A stretch of DNA of 64,000 bases from TMP-24 sp041397305 (GTDB lineage Bacteria > Pseudomonadota > Alphaproteobacteria > Rhodobacterales > Rhodobacteraceae): assembly GCA_041397305.1 (NCBI GenBank), contig JAWKWX010000002.1:434001-498000 (forward strand). Direction: 5' to 3'. A program made the translations under genes and the position numbers. The notes under the pieces are model-generated. The model did no database searches. It was given only the letters and a program-made list of their open reading frames with translations, and was not told the origin of the DNA. Positions 32,878 to 42,438 of this stretch are shown one piece after another; position 1 is the first letter of the stretch, and the number at the start of each line of letters is the position of its first letter.

Positions 32878-34131
32878 TCAGCGCAACGCCCGGCCCTTGA
32901 CGATCGCATCCTTGCCGAATTTCGCGCGGATGCGGTCGGCGGCGCGCTCGGCGCCCACCCGGCGCACGGCCTCCGGGTCGAGAAGATCGCCCGACAGGTC
33001 GGCCTCGTGTCCCGGTCTGATATCTGACAGACCCACGCCGATCAGCCGGAAAGGCCCGGCCTCCTTCACGCCCGCCATGAGCTCCGCCGCCGCGCGATAG
33101 AGACGGTCGGCGGTCTGGGTCGGTTCATGCAGCCGGTGACTGCGGGTCAGGAGCGTGAAATTCGCGCGCCTCAGCTTCAGCGTGACGGTGACGCCCGCAA
33201 GGTCCTTGGCCTTGGCGCGGTCCGTGACCCGCTCTGACAGCCGCCATATGTGACCGTCGAGCAGCTCGCGATCTGCCGTATCCTCGTCGAAAGTCGTTTC
33301 AGCCGAGATCGACTTCATAGGTTCATGCGGGTTCACCCGCCGGTGATCCTCGCCGCGCGCCAGATGCCAGAGCCGGTCGCCGATCGAACCGAACTTCTGC
33401 CCCAGGTCCTTGCGGTCCCATCTGAGGAGATCGTCGAAGGTGCGTATCCCCGCCTGTTCCAGCATCGCCTGTGACGCCGCGCCCACCCCCCAGATCATCC
33501 TGACCGGCTTGCCTTTCAGGAAGGCCGCCGTATCCGCCCGTCCGATCACCGAAAAGCCACGCGGCTTGTCGAGGTCGGAGGCAACCTTGGCCAGGAACTT
33601 GTTATGCGACAGCCCGACCGAACCGGTGAGACCGATCTCTTCCTCCATCCATTTCAACAGGCGGCAAAGAAGGACAGCGGGCGGCGCCTTGTGCAGCCGT
33701 GCCGTGCCGCCCAGGTCGAGAAAGGCCTCGTCGAGCGACAGGGGTTCGATCTGCGGTGTCAGCGCCTCCATCAGCGCGCGGATGTCTTTCGAGACGGCGG
33801 CATAATGACTGCCGCGCGGCTTGATGACGACCGCCTCGGGGCAGAGCCTCAGCGCCTGAAACATCGGCATGGCGGACCGCACGCCCTTGATGCGCGCGAG
33901 ATAGCAGCAGGTGGAAACGACCCCGCGCCGCGCGCCGCCCACGATCACCGGCCTGTCGCGCAATTCCGGCCGGTCGCGCTTTTCCACGGACGCATAGAAG
34001 GCGTCGCAGTCCATATGCGCGATCGACAGGTCGAAGAGCTCCGGGTGCGCCAGCACGCGCGGCGACCGGCAGGCCGGGCAGCGGCTGCCGGTTTCGAACC
34101 CATGGAAACAGTCGCGGCACAGGGCGGGCAT
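32878..34131 (-). CDS. dinB: DNA polymerase IV (Y-family) with N-terminal zinc-ribbon extension
   Basis: A 417-residue translesion polymerase. An N-terminal extension of about 35 residues carries two Cys pairs (CRDCFHGF and CPACRSPRV), a zinc-ribbon-like addition known from this bacterial group. The palm follows: IAHMDCDAFYASVEKRDRPE with the first metal Asp, SYSLDEA-type SLDEAFLDLGG with the second, then the helix-hairpin-helix WGVGAASQAMLEQAG and the little-finger domain. It copies damaged DNA with low fidelity. It has no LexA site that I could recognise in front. Confidence 0.93.
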   Translation of the reverse strand: MPALCRDCFHGFETGSRCPACRSPRVLAHPELFDLSIAHMDCDAFYASVEKRDRPELRDRPVIVGGARRGVVSTCCYLARIKGVRSAMPMFQALRLCPEAVVIKPRGSHYAAVSKDIRALMEALTPQIEPLSLDEAFLDLGGTARLHKAPPAVLLCRLLKWMEEEIGLTGSVGLSHNKFLAKVASDLDKPRGFSVIGRADTAAFLKGKPVRMIWGVGAASQAMLEQAGIRTFDDLLRWDRKDLGQKFGSIGDRLWHLARGEDHRRVNPHEPMKSISAETTFDEDTADRELLDGHIWRLSERVTDRAKAKDLAGVTVTLKLRRANFTLLTRSHRLHEPTQTADRLYRAAAELMAGVKEAGPFRLIGVGLSDIRPGHEADLSGDLLDPEAVRRVGAERAADRIRAKFGKDAIVKGRALR

Positions 34132-34280
34132 GGGCAGATCATACGCCGGACCAAAGCACGCGCAAACCGCAAGCGTTGCGTCAGGGCGCGGGCCTTCGGT
34201 GTGGAAGGGTCCGTTCCCAAACCCACTTGCGCGCGCGTTGCAATCCGACCATCTAGAGGAAAGACAACCGGGAGGGACCG

Positions 34281-35162
34281 ATGAACGGAAACGAATTCAC
34301 AGGCGGCGGCACCGTTCTGCTGGTGCTCGCGCTCTTCATCCTGCTGTGCATCTGGCTTGGCGTGCGCATCGTGCCGCAGTCGGAAAAGCATGTGGTCGAG
34401 CGGTTCGGGCGGCTGCGCGCCGTATTGGGGCCCGGGATCAACTTCATCATCCCATTCCTGGATCGGGTGCGCCACAAGATCTCGGTCCTTGAACGCCAGC
34501 TGCCGACCCACAAGCAGGATGCGATTACCGCCGACAACGTGCTGGTGACGGTCGATACCAGCGTTTTCTATCGCATCACCGAGCCCGAAAAGACCGTCTA
34601 CCGCATCCGCGATGTGGACGCGGCCATTGCCACGACCGTCGCGGGTATCGTGCGGGCGGAAATCGGCACGATGGATCTCGATCACGTGCAATCGAACCGG
34701 TCGAGCCTGATCGCCAAGATCCGCGATGCGCTCGCGCAAGTGGTGGATGACTGGGGGATCGAGGTGACGCGGGTCGAGATCCTTGACGTGAACCTCGACG
34801 AGGCAACACGATCGGCCATGCTGCAGCAGCTGAATGCCGAACGGGCGCGGCGCGCGCAGGTGACCGAGGCCGAGGGCAAGAAACGCGCGGTGGAGCTTTC
34901 GGCCGACGCCGAACTTTACGCCGCCGAGCAGGTCGCCAAGGCGCGCCGTATCACCGCCGACGCCGAAGCCTATGCCACCGGCGTGGTCGCCCAGGCGATC
35001 AAGGAAAACGGCATCGAGGCGGCGCAATATCAGGTCGCGCTGAAACAGGTCGAGGCCCTGTCGGCCGTCGCCGCCGGACAGGGATCGCAGACGGTGATCG
35101 TACCGGCATCCGCGCTTGAGGCCTTTGGCGACGCGTTCAAACTGTTGAAAGGGCGCGGCTGA
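34281..35162 (+). CDS. SPFH/band-7 membrane protein (stomatin/QmcA-like)
   Basis: A 293-residue protein with an N-terminal membrane helix (TVLLVLALFILLCIWLGVRI) followed by the SPFH domain: VPQSEKHVVERFGRLRAVLG, GINFIIPFLDRV, ADNVLVTVDTSVFYRITEPE and DVNLDEATRSAMLQQLNAER. A coiled, Ala/Glu-rich C-terminal part promotes oligomers. Such proteins form membrane microdomains and regulate membrane proteases. The stop overlaps the next ATG (TGATG), giving the standard SPFH-NfeD pair. Confidence 0.93.
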   Translation: MNGNEFTGGGTVLLVLALFILLCIWLGVRIVPQSEKHVVERFGRLRAVLGPGINFIIPFLDRVRHKISVLERQLPTHKQDAITADNVLVTVDTSVFYRITEPEKTVYRIRDVDAAIATTVAGIVRAEIGTMDLDHVQSNRSSLIAKIRDALAQVVDDWGIEVTRVEILDVNLDEATRSAMLQQLNAERARRAQVTEAEGKKRAVELSADAELYAAEQVAKARRITADAEAYATGVVAQAIKENGIEAAQYQVALKQVEALSAVAAGQGSQTVIVPASALEAFGDAFKLLKGRG

Positions 35163-35437
35163 TGGAACTTTGGCAGCATTGGTGGATCTGGGCCGCCGCG
35201 GGTGGCGTGCTGGCAATCCTTGAAGTGATGGTGTCGGGCTATGTGCTCCTTGGCTTCGCCGTCGGCGCGGTGCTGACCGGCGTCCTGATTGCGCTCGGCA
35301 TCCTTGGCGAATGGCTTTCGCCCATGGTTCTGGTCTTCGCACTCGCCTCGCTCGCCGCCTGGCTGGTGCTGCGCCGGGTCTTCGGCCTGCCCCGTGACCG
35401 TGTGAAGATCATCGAGCATGATATCAACGAGAACTGA
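35162..35437 (+). CDS. NfeD-like membrane protein
   Basis: A 91-residue protein with three hydrophobic segments (WWIWAAAGGVLAILEVMVSG, VLLGFAVGAVLTGVLIALG, PMVLVFALASLAAWLVL). It lacks the C-terminal OB domain of longer NfeD proteins, so it is the short YbbJ-like form. It is translationally coupled to the SPFH gene and probably acts with it. Confidence 0.88.
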   Translation: MELWQHWWIWAAAGGVLAILEVMVSGYVLLGFAVGAVLTGVLIALGILGEWLSPMVLVFALASLAAWLVLRRVFGLPRDRVKIIEHDINEN

Positions 35438-35513
35438 GACAGGGCGGCGAAGGCCGCCCTGTCCCTGTCCGGACGCCATCATTCCGCCAGAGCGCCGCGC
35501 CCCGTGACCACCG

Positions 35514-36272
35514 TCAGGTCAGCGCCCGGTAGCGCGCCGCCAGATCCGCCATCGCGCTTCGGTAAGGCCCCGGCCCGCAGCTCGCACGGGCCGCGCCAAG
35601 ATCGGCGGCAACCGCGATCCGGTCAAGCGCGCCCATCATCATCACATTGACCGGCAGGCGCGCGGCAGAAACGACGGCCCGCACCAGCCCCGGATCGGTC
35701 AGGCCGGGAACGAAAAATCCATCCGCGCCCGCTTCGGCATAGGATTTCTCGCGCTGCAGGGCCTCGGTCAGGCAGCCATCATGCGCCGCCGGGTCGGCCT
35801 TCAGAAACAGGTCGGTCCGGGCATTGATGAAAAGCGGTACGTCCGCCTGGCGCGCCACCTCTCTGATCGCCCTGATACGGCCTGCCTGAACCTCGATCGG
35901 ATGAAGACCCTCGCCCCGCACGATCCGGTCCTCGAAATTGATCCCGATCGCACCGGTGCGGATCAGCTGGCGCACATTTTCGGCCAAGTCCGCCGGGTCA
36001 GTCGCATATCCGCCCTCGAAATCGACGCTGACCGGAATATCCACGGTCTGCACGATCCGCTCCACGATCCGCAGCAGGAAATCGAGCGGGATCGCCTCGC
36101 CGTCCGGAAACCCCTGCGCGGCCGCGACCGACCAGCTGCCGGTCGCCACCGCCTCGGCACCGGCATCGGCCAGCGCCTTCGCGCCGCCCGCATCCCAGAT
36201 GTTGTAAAGGACAAGCGGCGCACCCTTCCGGTGCAGTGATCCAAACGCAATCGCCTTGTCTTTCTGGGTCAT
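35514..36272 (-). CDS. Isocitrate lyase / phosphoenolpyruvate mutase family protein
   Basis: A 252-residue TIM-barrel enzyme of the ICL/PEPM superfamily. Visible features are PLVLYNIWDAGGAKALADAG at the start, the metal-binding VDFEGGYATDPADLAENV, GAIGINFEDRIV and PLFINARTDLFLKA, then GADGFFVPGLTDPGLV. Members cleave or rearrange C-C or P-C bonds of 2-oxo or hydroxy acids; the catalytic KKCGH loop of true isocitrate lyase is absent, so a carboxyphosphonoenolpyruvate-type or lyase-like activity is more likely. It is divergent from the GST gene. Confidence 0.85.
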   Translation of the reverse strand: MTQKDKAIAFGSLHRKGAPLVLYNIWDAGGAKALADAGAEAVATGSWSVAAAQGFPDGEAIPLDFLLRIVERIVQTVDIPVSVDFEGGYATDPADLAENVRQLIRTGAIGINFEDRIVRGEGLHPIEVQAGRIRAIREVARQADVPLFINARTDLFLKADPAAHDGCLTEALQREKSYAEAGADGFFVPGLTDPGLVRAVVSAARLPVNVMMMGALDRIAVAADLGAARASCGPGPYRSAMADLAARYRALT

Positions 36273-36383
36273 GGCCCCAGGCTCCTCTTCCTGTCCGTCT
36301 TGCGCATCCTGAACTGGCTTTCGGTCTTGTCCTGGTCGGCCAGCCCTGTATGTTCATGCTATGTTCATTTGAGGCGGATTGCC

Positions 36384-37019
36384 ATGACCTACGTTCTCCA
36401 TCAGATGCCCGGCTGGGGTTCGGCGCTGGTCGAACTGCAACTCGCCTGGTACGGGCTGCCGCATGAGCTGATCGAGACCGGCGATCTCTTCGACAGCGCG
36501 GAAGCGCGGGACCGGCTGTCCAGACTCAATCCGCGCGCCCAGATCCCGACGCTTGTGCTCCCCTCGGGCGAGGTGATGACCGAAAGCGCCGCGATCACCC
36601 TTCACCTGGCAGACATCACCGGACGCGACGATCTGGTGCCGGGGCCGGACGCGGCCGAGCGGGCGGCCTTCCTGCGCTGGCTTGTCTTCATCGTCGCCAA
36701 TATCTATCCCTGCCACACGTTCGCGGACGATCCGGCGCGCTTCGTCGCCGATCCGGGCGCGGCGAAAATCTATCGGGCGCGGGTGGACGAGCACCACCGG
36801 AAGCTCTGGCGCGAGGTCGCGGCCTTCGTCGAGGGGCGCGGCGGACCGTGGTTCCTCGGGCAACGGTTCAGCGCGCTCGACCTCTATCTCGCGGTGATGA
36901 CCAACTGGCGGCCGGGAAAGGACTGGTTCGCGGCCGAGGCGCCCGGCCTTCTGGCCATCGGCCGCGCGGCGGGCGGGCGGGCTGAAATCACCGGCGCCAT
37001 GAAGCGCAACTTCAGCTAG
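36384..37019 (+). CDS. Glutathione S-transferase family protein
   Basis: A 211-residue GST. The thioredoxin-like domain comprises residues 1-78 with LNPRAQIPTLVLPSGEVMTE and SAAITLHLAD (the glutathione-binding cis-Pro and Glu-Ser positions), and the helical domain follows with GGPWFLGQRFSALDLYLAVM. The usual N-terminal Ser or Cys is not obvious (MTYVLHQMPGWGSALVELQL). Start at 36384, with GAGGCGG upstream, matches family length. Confidence 0.85.
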   Translation: MTYVLHQMPGWGSALVELQLAWYGLPHELIETGDLFDSAEARDRLSRLNPRAQIPTLVLPSGEVMTESAAITLHLADITGRDDLVPGPDAAERAAFLRWLVFIVANIYPCHTFADDPARFVADPGAAKIYRARVDEHHRKLWREVAAFVEGRGGPWFLGQRFSALDLYLAVMTNWRPGKDWFAAEAPGLLAIGRAAGGRAEITGAMKRNFS

Positions 37020-37126
37020 GCAGCCTTGGCGCGGCCAGCCTGCGACCCGTCCGGCGGCGCGCGGCAGTTGCACCTTCGCGCGTGCACGCTTAGGGTCCGC
37101 CGCGATCCCGCTCAAGGAACGCCGAG

Positions 37127-37507
37127 ATGACCGACGACCGCGCCGACACCGACCGCCCGGCCAAAACCAGACGCCCGCAGCAGGTCTATACCCTTCTGGT
37201 CGAAGTCGGCCGCAAGGAAGGCGACGGGCTGCCCAGGAACGCGACGGGTGCGGCGCTTCTGTGCTATTCCACCGGCGTCAGCGAGGAAGAGGCGGTGCGC
37301 GAATGCGTGGCGGTCCTGAAACAGGCCGACATGGCGCCCCTGGACGTGACCGGCTACGGCACGCCGGAGGAACGTGTGGCTCAGGGCCACGAGATCGACG
37401 CTGACGAGCGCGAATTGATGGACCGGGCGCTCGCCGAGAATGCCGTCATCGTCGTGCAGGCAACGCCCTTCTATGATGAACAAAGCCGCGCCGCGACACT
37501 GCACTGA
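37127..37507 (+). CDS. Conserved hypothetical protein upstream of dapE
   Basis: A 126-residue protein without a recognised domain: a charged N-terminus (TDDRADTDRPAKTRRPQQVY), then a compact alpha/beta-looking segment with LPRNATGAALLCYSTGVSEE, EEAVRECVAVLKQADMAPLD, and a tail with AVIVVQATPFYDEQ. No signal peptide or membrane segment is seen. The stop lies 10 bases before dapE, so it is co-transcribed with it and could relate to that enzyme or to lysine/cell-wall precursor supply, although nothing else says so. Confidence 0.8.
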   Translation: MTDDRADTDRPAKTRRPQQVYTLLVEVGRKEGDGLPRNATGAALLCYSTGVSEEEAVRECVAVLKQADMAPLDVTGYGTPEERVAQGHEIDADERELMDRALAENAVIVVQATPFYDEQSRAATLH

Positions 37508-37517
37508 GGCCCCGATC

Positions 37518-38669
37518 ATGTCCCACGCTCCCCTCGATCCCGTCGCGCTGACTGCCGACCTTATCCGCTGTCCCTCGGTCACGCCGGAAGAGGGCGGCGC
37601 GCTGCAGCTTCTCGAAGGCGTTCTCTCACAAGCAGGGTTCGACTGCACGCGCGTGGACCGCAACGGCACACCGAACCTCTTCGCCCGCTGGGGGCGGCAG
37701 GGCGCGAACCGCACGTTCGGCTTCAACGGCCATACCGATGTCGTGCCGGTCGGCGATGCCGCCGCCTGGACGCGCGATCCGTTCTGCGGCGAGGTCCATG
37801 ACGGCTGGCTTTGGGGGCGCGGTGCCACCGACATGAAATCGGGCGTGGCGGCCTTCGTGGCGGCGGCTGTCGATTTCGTCCGCACCACGCCGCCCGATGG
37901 CGCAATCATCCTGACCATCACCGGCGACGAGGAGGGGCCGGGCAAGGACGGCACCGTCGCCCTTCTCGACTGGATGAAGGCGAAGGGCGAGGCGATGTCG
38001 GTCTGTCTGGTCGGCGAGCCGACCAGCCCCGAACGGTTGGGCGACATGATGAAGATCGGCCGGCGCGGTTCGCTGACCACGTTCATCGAGGCCACGGGAA
38101 TTCAGGGCCATTCCGCCTATCCGCATCGGGCGAAGAACCCCCTGCACGCGCTGGTGCGGTTGCTCGACCGGCTTGCGACGCACGAACTTGACCGTGGAAC
38201 CGCGCATTTCGACGCCTCGACGCTTGCGCTGACCACCATCGACTGCGGCAATCCGGCGGGCAACGTGATCCCCGCGCGGGCCAGCGCCCGGCTCAACATC
38301 CGCTTCAACGATGCCCATTCCGGCGCCTCGCTGTCCGACTGGCTGAACGCCGAGGCGGCGCGGGTCGAGGCAGAGACCGGCGTCAGATTCACCCTCTCGA
38401 TCGACATATCGGGCGAAAGCTTCCTCACCCCGCCCGGCGATTTCACCCGCCTTGTCGCCGGATCGGTCAGGGCCGAAACCGGGCTCGACCCCGCGCTTTC
38501 GACCTCCGGCGGCACTTCTGACGCGCGGTTCGTCAAGGATCACTGTCCGGTTGTGGAATTCGGCCTTGTCGGCAAGACCATGCACCAGGTCGACGAACGG
38601 GTGGAAGTGGCGCAGATCGGCCAGCTGAAGGCGATCTACAGCCGGATCCTGGCCGATTACTTCGCCTGA
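37518..38669 (+). CDS. dapE: Succinyl-diaminopimelate desuccinylase
   Basis: A 383-residue M20-type di-zinc hydrolase that releases succinate from N-succinyl-LL-diaminopimelate, in lysine and peptidoglycan precursor synthesis. Zinc ligands appear in FGFNGHTDVVPVGD, GRGATDMKSGVAAFV, ITGDEEGPG and the C-terminal GLVGKTMHQVDERV. STSGGTSDARFV is the DapE active-site region, which separates it from ArgE. It is preceded by a small hypothetical gene at a 10-base distance. Confidence 0.95.
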   Translation: MSHAPLDPVALTADLIRCPSVTPEEGGALQLLEGVLSQAGFDCTRVDRNGTPNLFARWGRQGANRTFGFNGHTDVVPVGDAAAWTRDPFCGEVHDGWLWGRGATDMKSGVAAFVAAAVDFVRTTPPDGAIILTITGDEEGPGKDGTVALLDWMKAKGEAMSVCLVGEPTSPERLGDMMKIGRRGSLTTFIEATGIQGHSAYPHRAKNPLHALVRLLDRLATHELDRGTAHFDASTLALTTIDCGNPAGNVIPARASARLNIRFNDAHSGASLSDWLNAEAARVEAETGVRFTLSIDISGESFLTPPGDFTRLVAGSVRAETGLDPALSTSGGTSDARFVKDHCPVVEFGLVGKTMHQVDERVEVAQIGQLKAIYSRILADYFA

Positions 38670-38692
38670 TCGCGCTTTGCCCGAAAGAGCGA

Positions 38693-38709
38693 GGGGGCGG
38701 ACAGCCCCC
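38693..38709 (+). terminator. GC-rich hairpin after dapE
   Basis: GGGGGC (38693-38698) pairs with GCCCCC (38704-38709) over a 5-base loop, 24 bases past the dapE stop and before rnr. There is no good T run; the nearby CGAAAGAG resembles the element at 42396. It may be a weak terminator. Confidence 0.4.
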
Positions 38710-38759
38710 ACCCGCGCTTTCCACATGACGACGGCGGTATTGCATGCTAGGCCGCGCCC

Positions 38760-41009
38760 ATGAAAGACCTTCCCTCAAAGGCCGAAATCCTCGCCTGGAT
38801 CGCCGAGAACCCCGGCGAGACCGGCAAGCGCGACATTGCCAGGGCCTTCGGCATCAAGGGTGCGCAGCGCGTCGAGCTGAAGCGGCTTCTGACGGAACTG
38901 GAGGCCGAGGGGCGGCTTGAGAAACGCCGCCGCTCCTACCGCGATCCTGACGCCCTGCCGCCGGTCGCTGTCCTCACGGTACTTCCGCCCGACGCCGCGG
39001 GCGATCTGTTCGCCCGGCCCTTGGACTGGCAGGGAGAGGGGGCGGCACCGGTCATCCTGTTCATTCCCCGCAAGGGCGATCCGGCACTGGCCCAGGGCGA
39101 CCGCATCCTGGCGAAGCTCGCACCGGCAAAGGCACAGGACCATGCCTATGAGGCGCGCCTCATCCGCAAGATCGGCACCAATCCGATCCGCATCGTCGGC
39201 CTTTTCCGCAAGGCGGCGGAAGGCGGCCGGATCATCCCGGTCGACAAGGGCGCCGACAAGGAATGGCTGGTCGCGGCCGACGCGACGCTCGGCGCCAGGG
39301 ACGGCGAACTGGTCGAGGCTGAACAGGTGGGCGCCAGGGGCCGCATGGGCCTGCCGCGCGCCCGCATCGTCGAGGTCCTGGGCGACCCGTCCGCCCCGAA
39401 GGCCGTATCGCTGATCGCGATCCACCAGCACGGCATCCCCGATCATTTCCCCGACGCGGTCATCGCCGAGGCCGACAGGATGGAGCCTGCCCCGCTCGGC
39501 GACCGCGAGGACTTGCGCCATCTGCCCTTCCTGACCATCGACCCCGCAGACGCGCGCGACCGCGACGACGCGGTCTATGCGCATGGCGACGAGGACCCGA
39601 AGAACGCGGGTGGCTTCATCCTTTGGGTCGCGATTGCCGATGTCGCCCATTATGTGACGCCGCAGTCGGCTCTCGACCGCGAGGCGCGCAAGCGCGGCAA
39701 TTCCACTTACTTCCCCGACCGGGTGGTGCCGATGCTGCCCGACCGTCTGTCGGGCGATCTCTGCTCGCTGCATGAAAACGTCGACCGGGCGGTGCTGGCC
39801 GTCTGGATGAAGATCGACGCCCATGGCAACAAGCTGTCGCACCGCTTCACCCGCGGTCTCATCCGTTCGCGCGCCTCGCTCGCCTACGAGGACGTTCAGC
39901 AGGCGCAGGACGGTGCACCGAACGACCGGACGGCGGATCTGATGGATCAGATCCGGCCGCTCTATGGTGCCTATGACGCGCTGAAAAAGGCCCGCGCCGC
40001 GCGCCAGCCGCTCGACCTCGACCTGCCGGAGCGCAGGATCGAACTCTCCGAGGACGGCCATGTCACCTCGGTCGCCTTCAAGGAACGGTTCGACGCCCAC
40101 CGGCTGATCGAAGAGGCGATGATCCTCGCCAATGTCGCCGCCGCCGAGGACCTGATCCGGCTGCGCCGCCCGCTTCTCTACCGCGTGCATGAGGAACCGA
40201 GCCCCGAAAAGATCGACGCCTTGCGTGACGTGGCGGAGGCGTCGGGCTTCACGCTCGCCAAGGGCCAGGTGCTGAAGACCTCGGCGCTGAACCGGCTGCT
40301 GAAACAGTCCGAAGGGACAGAGTTCGACGAGCTTTTGAACATCACCATGCTGCGCTCGATGACCCAGGCCTACTACCATCCGCAGAACTTCGGACATTTC
40401 GGCCTGGCGCTGAGGAATTACGCCCATTTCACTTCGCCCATCCGCCGCTATTCCGACCTGATCGTGCATCGGGCGCTCATCTCGGGGCACGGCTGGGGCA
40501 AGGACGGGCTTTCGCCCGAGGATATCGAGATGCTGGAGGATACCGCCCAGCAAATTTCCGACACCGAACGCCGGTCGATGGCGGCAGAGCGCGATACGAC
40601 CGACCGCTATCTGGCCGCCTACCTGTCGGATCGGGTGGGCGCCGAATTCACCGGCCGGATCAGCGGCGTGCAGAAGTTCGGCCTTTTCGTGAAGCTCGAC
40701 GAAACCGGCGCCGACGGGCTGATCCCGATCCGCTCCGTCGGGCGGGAATTCTTCCATTACGATCCGGCAGGCCAGACACTGAAAGGCGCCGATACCGGAC
40801 TGACCATCGGGCTCGGCCAGAAGGTCACGGTGCGGCTGGCCGAAGCGGTGCCTGTCACCGGCGGGCTTGCGCTGGAACTTCTTGAGATCGAGGGCGCGCC
40901 CCTGCCGGGCGGGGGGCTGAAGCGCGGGCGGGGGATGGCGCGCAAGCCCGGCCAGACCCGCGCGCGCGACGCCAAGGCCCGCCGCAAGGTCGAACGCCGC
41001 CGGCGTTGA
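38760..41009 (+). CDS. rnr: Ribonuclease R
   Basis: A 749-residue 3'-to-5' hydrolytic exoribonuclease able to degrade structured RNA. The N-terminal winged helix (AEILAWIAENPGETGKRDIA) is followed by cold-shock domains, then the RNB catalytic domain, in which DPADARDRDDAVYAHGDEDP supplies the metal-binding aspartates, with RFTRGLIRSRASLAYEDVQQ and YAHFTSPIRRYSDLIVHRAL downstream. A C-terminal S1 domain begins GAEFTGRISGVQKFGLFVKL, and a basic tail ends KVERRRR. The start ATG follows a short gap after the dapE hairpin. Confidence 0.97.
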   Translation: MKDLPSKAEILAWIAENPGETGKRDIARAFGIKGAQRVELKRLLTELEAEGRLEKRRRSYRDPDALPPVAVLTVLPPDAAGDLFARPLDWQGEGAAPVILFIPRKGDPALAQGDRILAKLAPAKAQDHAYEARLIRKIGTNPIRIVGLFRKAAEGGRIIPVDKGADKEWLVAADATLGARDGELVEAEQVGARGRMGLPRARIVEVLGDPSAPKAVSLIAIHQHGIPDHFPDAVIAEADRMEPAPLGDREDLRHLPFLTIDPADARDRDDAVYAHGDEDPKNAGGFILWVAIADVAHYVTPQSALDREARKRGNSTYFPDRVVPMLPDRLSGDLCSLHENVDRAVLAVWMKIDAHGNKLSHRFTRGLIRSRASLAYEDVQQAQDGAPNDRTADLMDQIRPLYGAYDALKKARAARQPLDLDLPERRIELSEDGHVTSVAFKERFDAHRLIEEAMILANVAAAEDLIRLRRPLLYRVHEEPSPEKIDALRDVAEASGFTLAKGQVLKTSALNRLLKQSEGTEFDELLNITMLRSMTQAYYHPQNFGHFGLALRNYAHFTSPIRRYSDLIVHRALISGHGWGKDGLSPEDIEMLEDTAQQISDTERRSMAAERDTTDRYLAAYLSDRVGAEFTGRISGVQKFGLFVKLDETGADGLIPIRSVGREFFHYDPAGQTLKGADTGLTIGLGQKVTVRLAEAVPVTGGLALELLEIEGAPLPGGGLKRGRGMARKPGQTRARDAKARRKVERRRR

Positions 41010-41093
41010 GCCGCCAGCCCGGCCGTGGATCCGGCCCGCCCCCTTTTCGCCGGGCGCCGGACAGGCTAGGCTTGCCGAAAAGAGAGCAGCCCG

Positions 41094-42350
41094 ATGATCC
41101 GCCAGACAGGCCCGATTGCCCTTCTTGTGTCGCTTGCCGGCCTGCCCGGCCTCGCCGGGTCGCCTGCCCCGTCCGAAGGAGCCCCGATCATGTCCACCGG
41201 CCCGGAAGCGCTGTTCACCGTGGGCAGCGAGGTCGGCTTTGAGCGCTGGGTCGAGGGCTTCCGCCCCCGCGCACTTGCCCGCGGCATCAGCGAGACCCTG
41301 TTCGACCGGGCGTTCAAGGGCGTGTCTTACGATCCCTATGTGATCGAGAAGGACCGCAATCAGGGCGAGTTCGTCAAACCGATCTGGGACTATCTCGACA
41401 AGGCGGTATCCGACGAACGGGTGGCGAACGGCAGGAAGGCGCTCAGGAAATACGGCCGCCTCCTGAAACAGATCGAAGCCGCCTACGGGGTGGAGAAGGA
41501 GATCGTGGTCGCGGTCTGGGGGCTGGAAAGCTCCTACGGCGCCAATCGCGGCAACCTGCCTCTGATCCAGTCTCTCGCGACGCTCGCCTATGACGGACGA
41601 CGCGGCAGTTTCTTTGAAAGCCAGCTCATCGCCGCGCTGAAGATCATCCAGGCGGGCAATGTCGCGCCGCGCGACATGACCGGCAGCTGGGCGGGCGCCA
41701 TGGGCCATACCCAGTTCATCCCGACCTCCTACCTAGCCTTCGCGGTGGATTTTACCGGCGACGGCAAGCGCGATATCTGGTCGGACGACCCGAGCGACGC
41801 ACTCGCCTCGACCGCCGCCTATCTGGCGAAATCGGGCTGGCGCAAGGGCGCGCGCTGGGGCATCGAAGTGCAGCTTCCGTCCGACTTCAACGTCGATCTG
41901 ACCGGCGACGGGGTTAAGAAAAGTGCGGCCGACTGGGCCGCGCTCGGCGTCCGCGACATGGAAGGAAGAGTGGTCAAGGAAGGCGGCGCGGCGTCGATCC
42001 TGCTGCCCGCGGGCGCGCGGGGGGCCGCCTTCATGATCTTTCCGAACTTCCGCGCGATCGAGCGCTACAATGCCGCCGACGCCTATGTGATCGCGGTCGG
42101 CCACCTTGCCGACCGGCTGAATGGCGGCGCGCCGATCCAGGCCGCCTGGCCGCGCGAAGACCGGGCGCTGACCCTGACGGAACGCGTGGAGCTTCAGGAA
42201 CGCCTCACGCAGGCAGGCTTCGACACCGGCGGTGCCGACGGCAAGGTCGGTCCGAAAACCATTGCCGCCGTCAAATCCTTTCAGCGAACTATCGGCATGA
42301 TCCCCGACGGCTATGCGAGTCTCGATATCCTGAAGCGGCTGCGCGGTTGA
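41094..42350 (+). CDS. Lytic murein transglycosylase (MltB/SltB type) with peptidoglycan-binding domain
   Basis: A 418-residue periplasmic enzyme that cleaves glycan strands of peptidoglycan to form 1,6-anhydro ends. The start is a signal peptide (IALLVSLAGLPGLAGSPAPS). The SLT domain shows the catalytic glutamate region VVAVWGLESSYGANRGNLPL and WAGAMGHTQFIPTSYLAFAV. The C-terminal 60 residues are a PG-binding domain (LQERLTQAGFDTGGADGKVG, TIAAVKSFQRTIGM). Terminator-like hairpins follow. Confidence 0.92.
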   Translation: MIRQTGPIALLVSLAGLPGLAGSPAPSEGAPIMSTGPEALFTVGSEVGFERWVEGFRPRALARGISETLFDRAFKGVSYDPYVIEKDRNQGEFVKPIWDYLDKAVSDERVANGRKALRKYGRLLKQIEAAYGVEKEIVVAVWGLESSYGANRGNLPLIQSLATLAYDGRRGSFFESQLIAALKIIQAGNVAPRDMTGSWAGAMGHTQFIPTSYLAFAVDFTGDGKRDIWSDDPSDALASTAAYLAKSGWRKGARWGIEVQLPSDFNVDLTGDGVKKSAADWAALGVRDMEGRVVKEGGAASILLPAGARGAAFMIFPNFRAIERYNAADAYVIAVGHLADRLNGGAPIQAAWPREDRALTLTERVELQERLTQAGFDTGGADGKVGPKTIAAVKSFQRTIGMIPDGYASLDILKRLRG

Positions 42351-42438
42351 GAGGCCGGGGGTTTCGCACCCCCGGGCCCCCGCGGGATACTTGAAAACGA
42401 AAGAGGCAAGGATTTGTTAACCATGCCCGACCTATACT

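Noticed and set aside
38775..41708. Very long open frame on the minus strand opposite rnr and the start of the transglycosylase gene
   Set aside because: It mirrors the codon-3 GC bias of the two real genes, has no recognisable protein family, and runs through two genes with clear homology.
42414..42438. TTGTTA and TATACT as a promoter pair
   Set aside because: The spacing is 13 bases, too short for sigma70; kept only as weak support for a possible short RNA.
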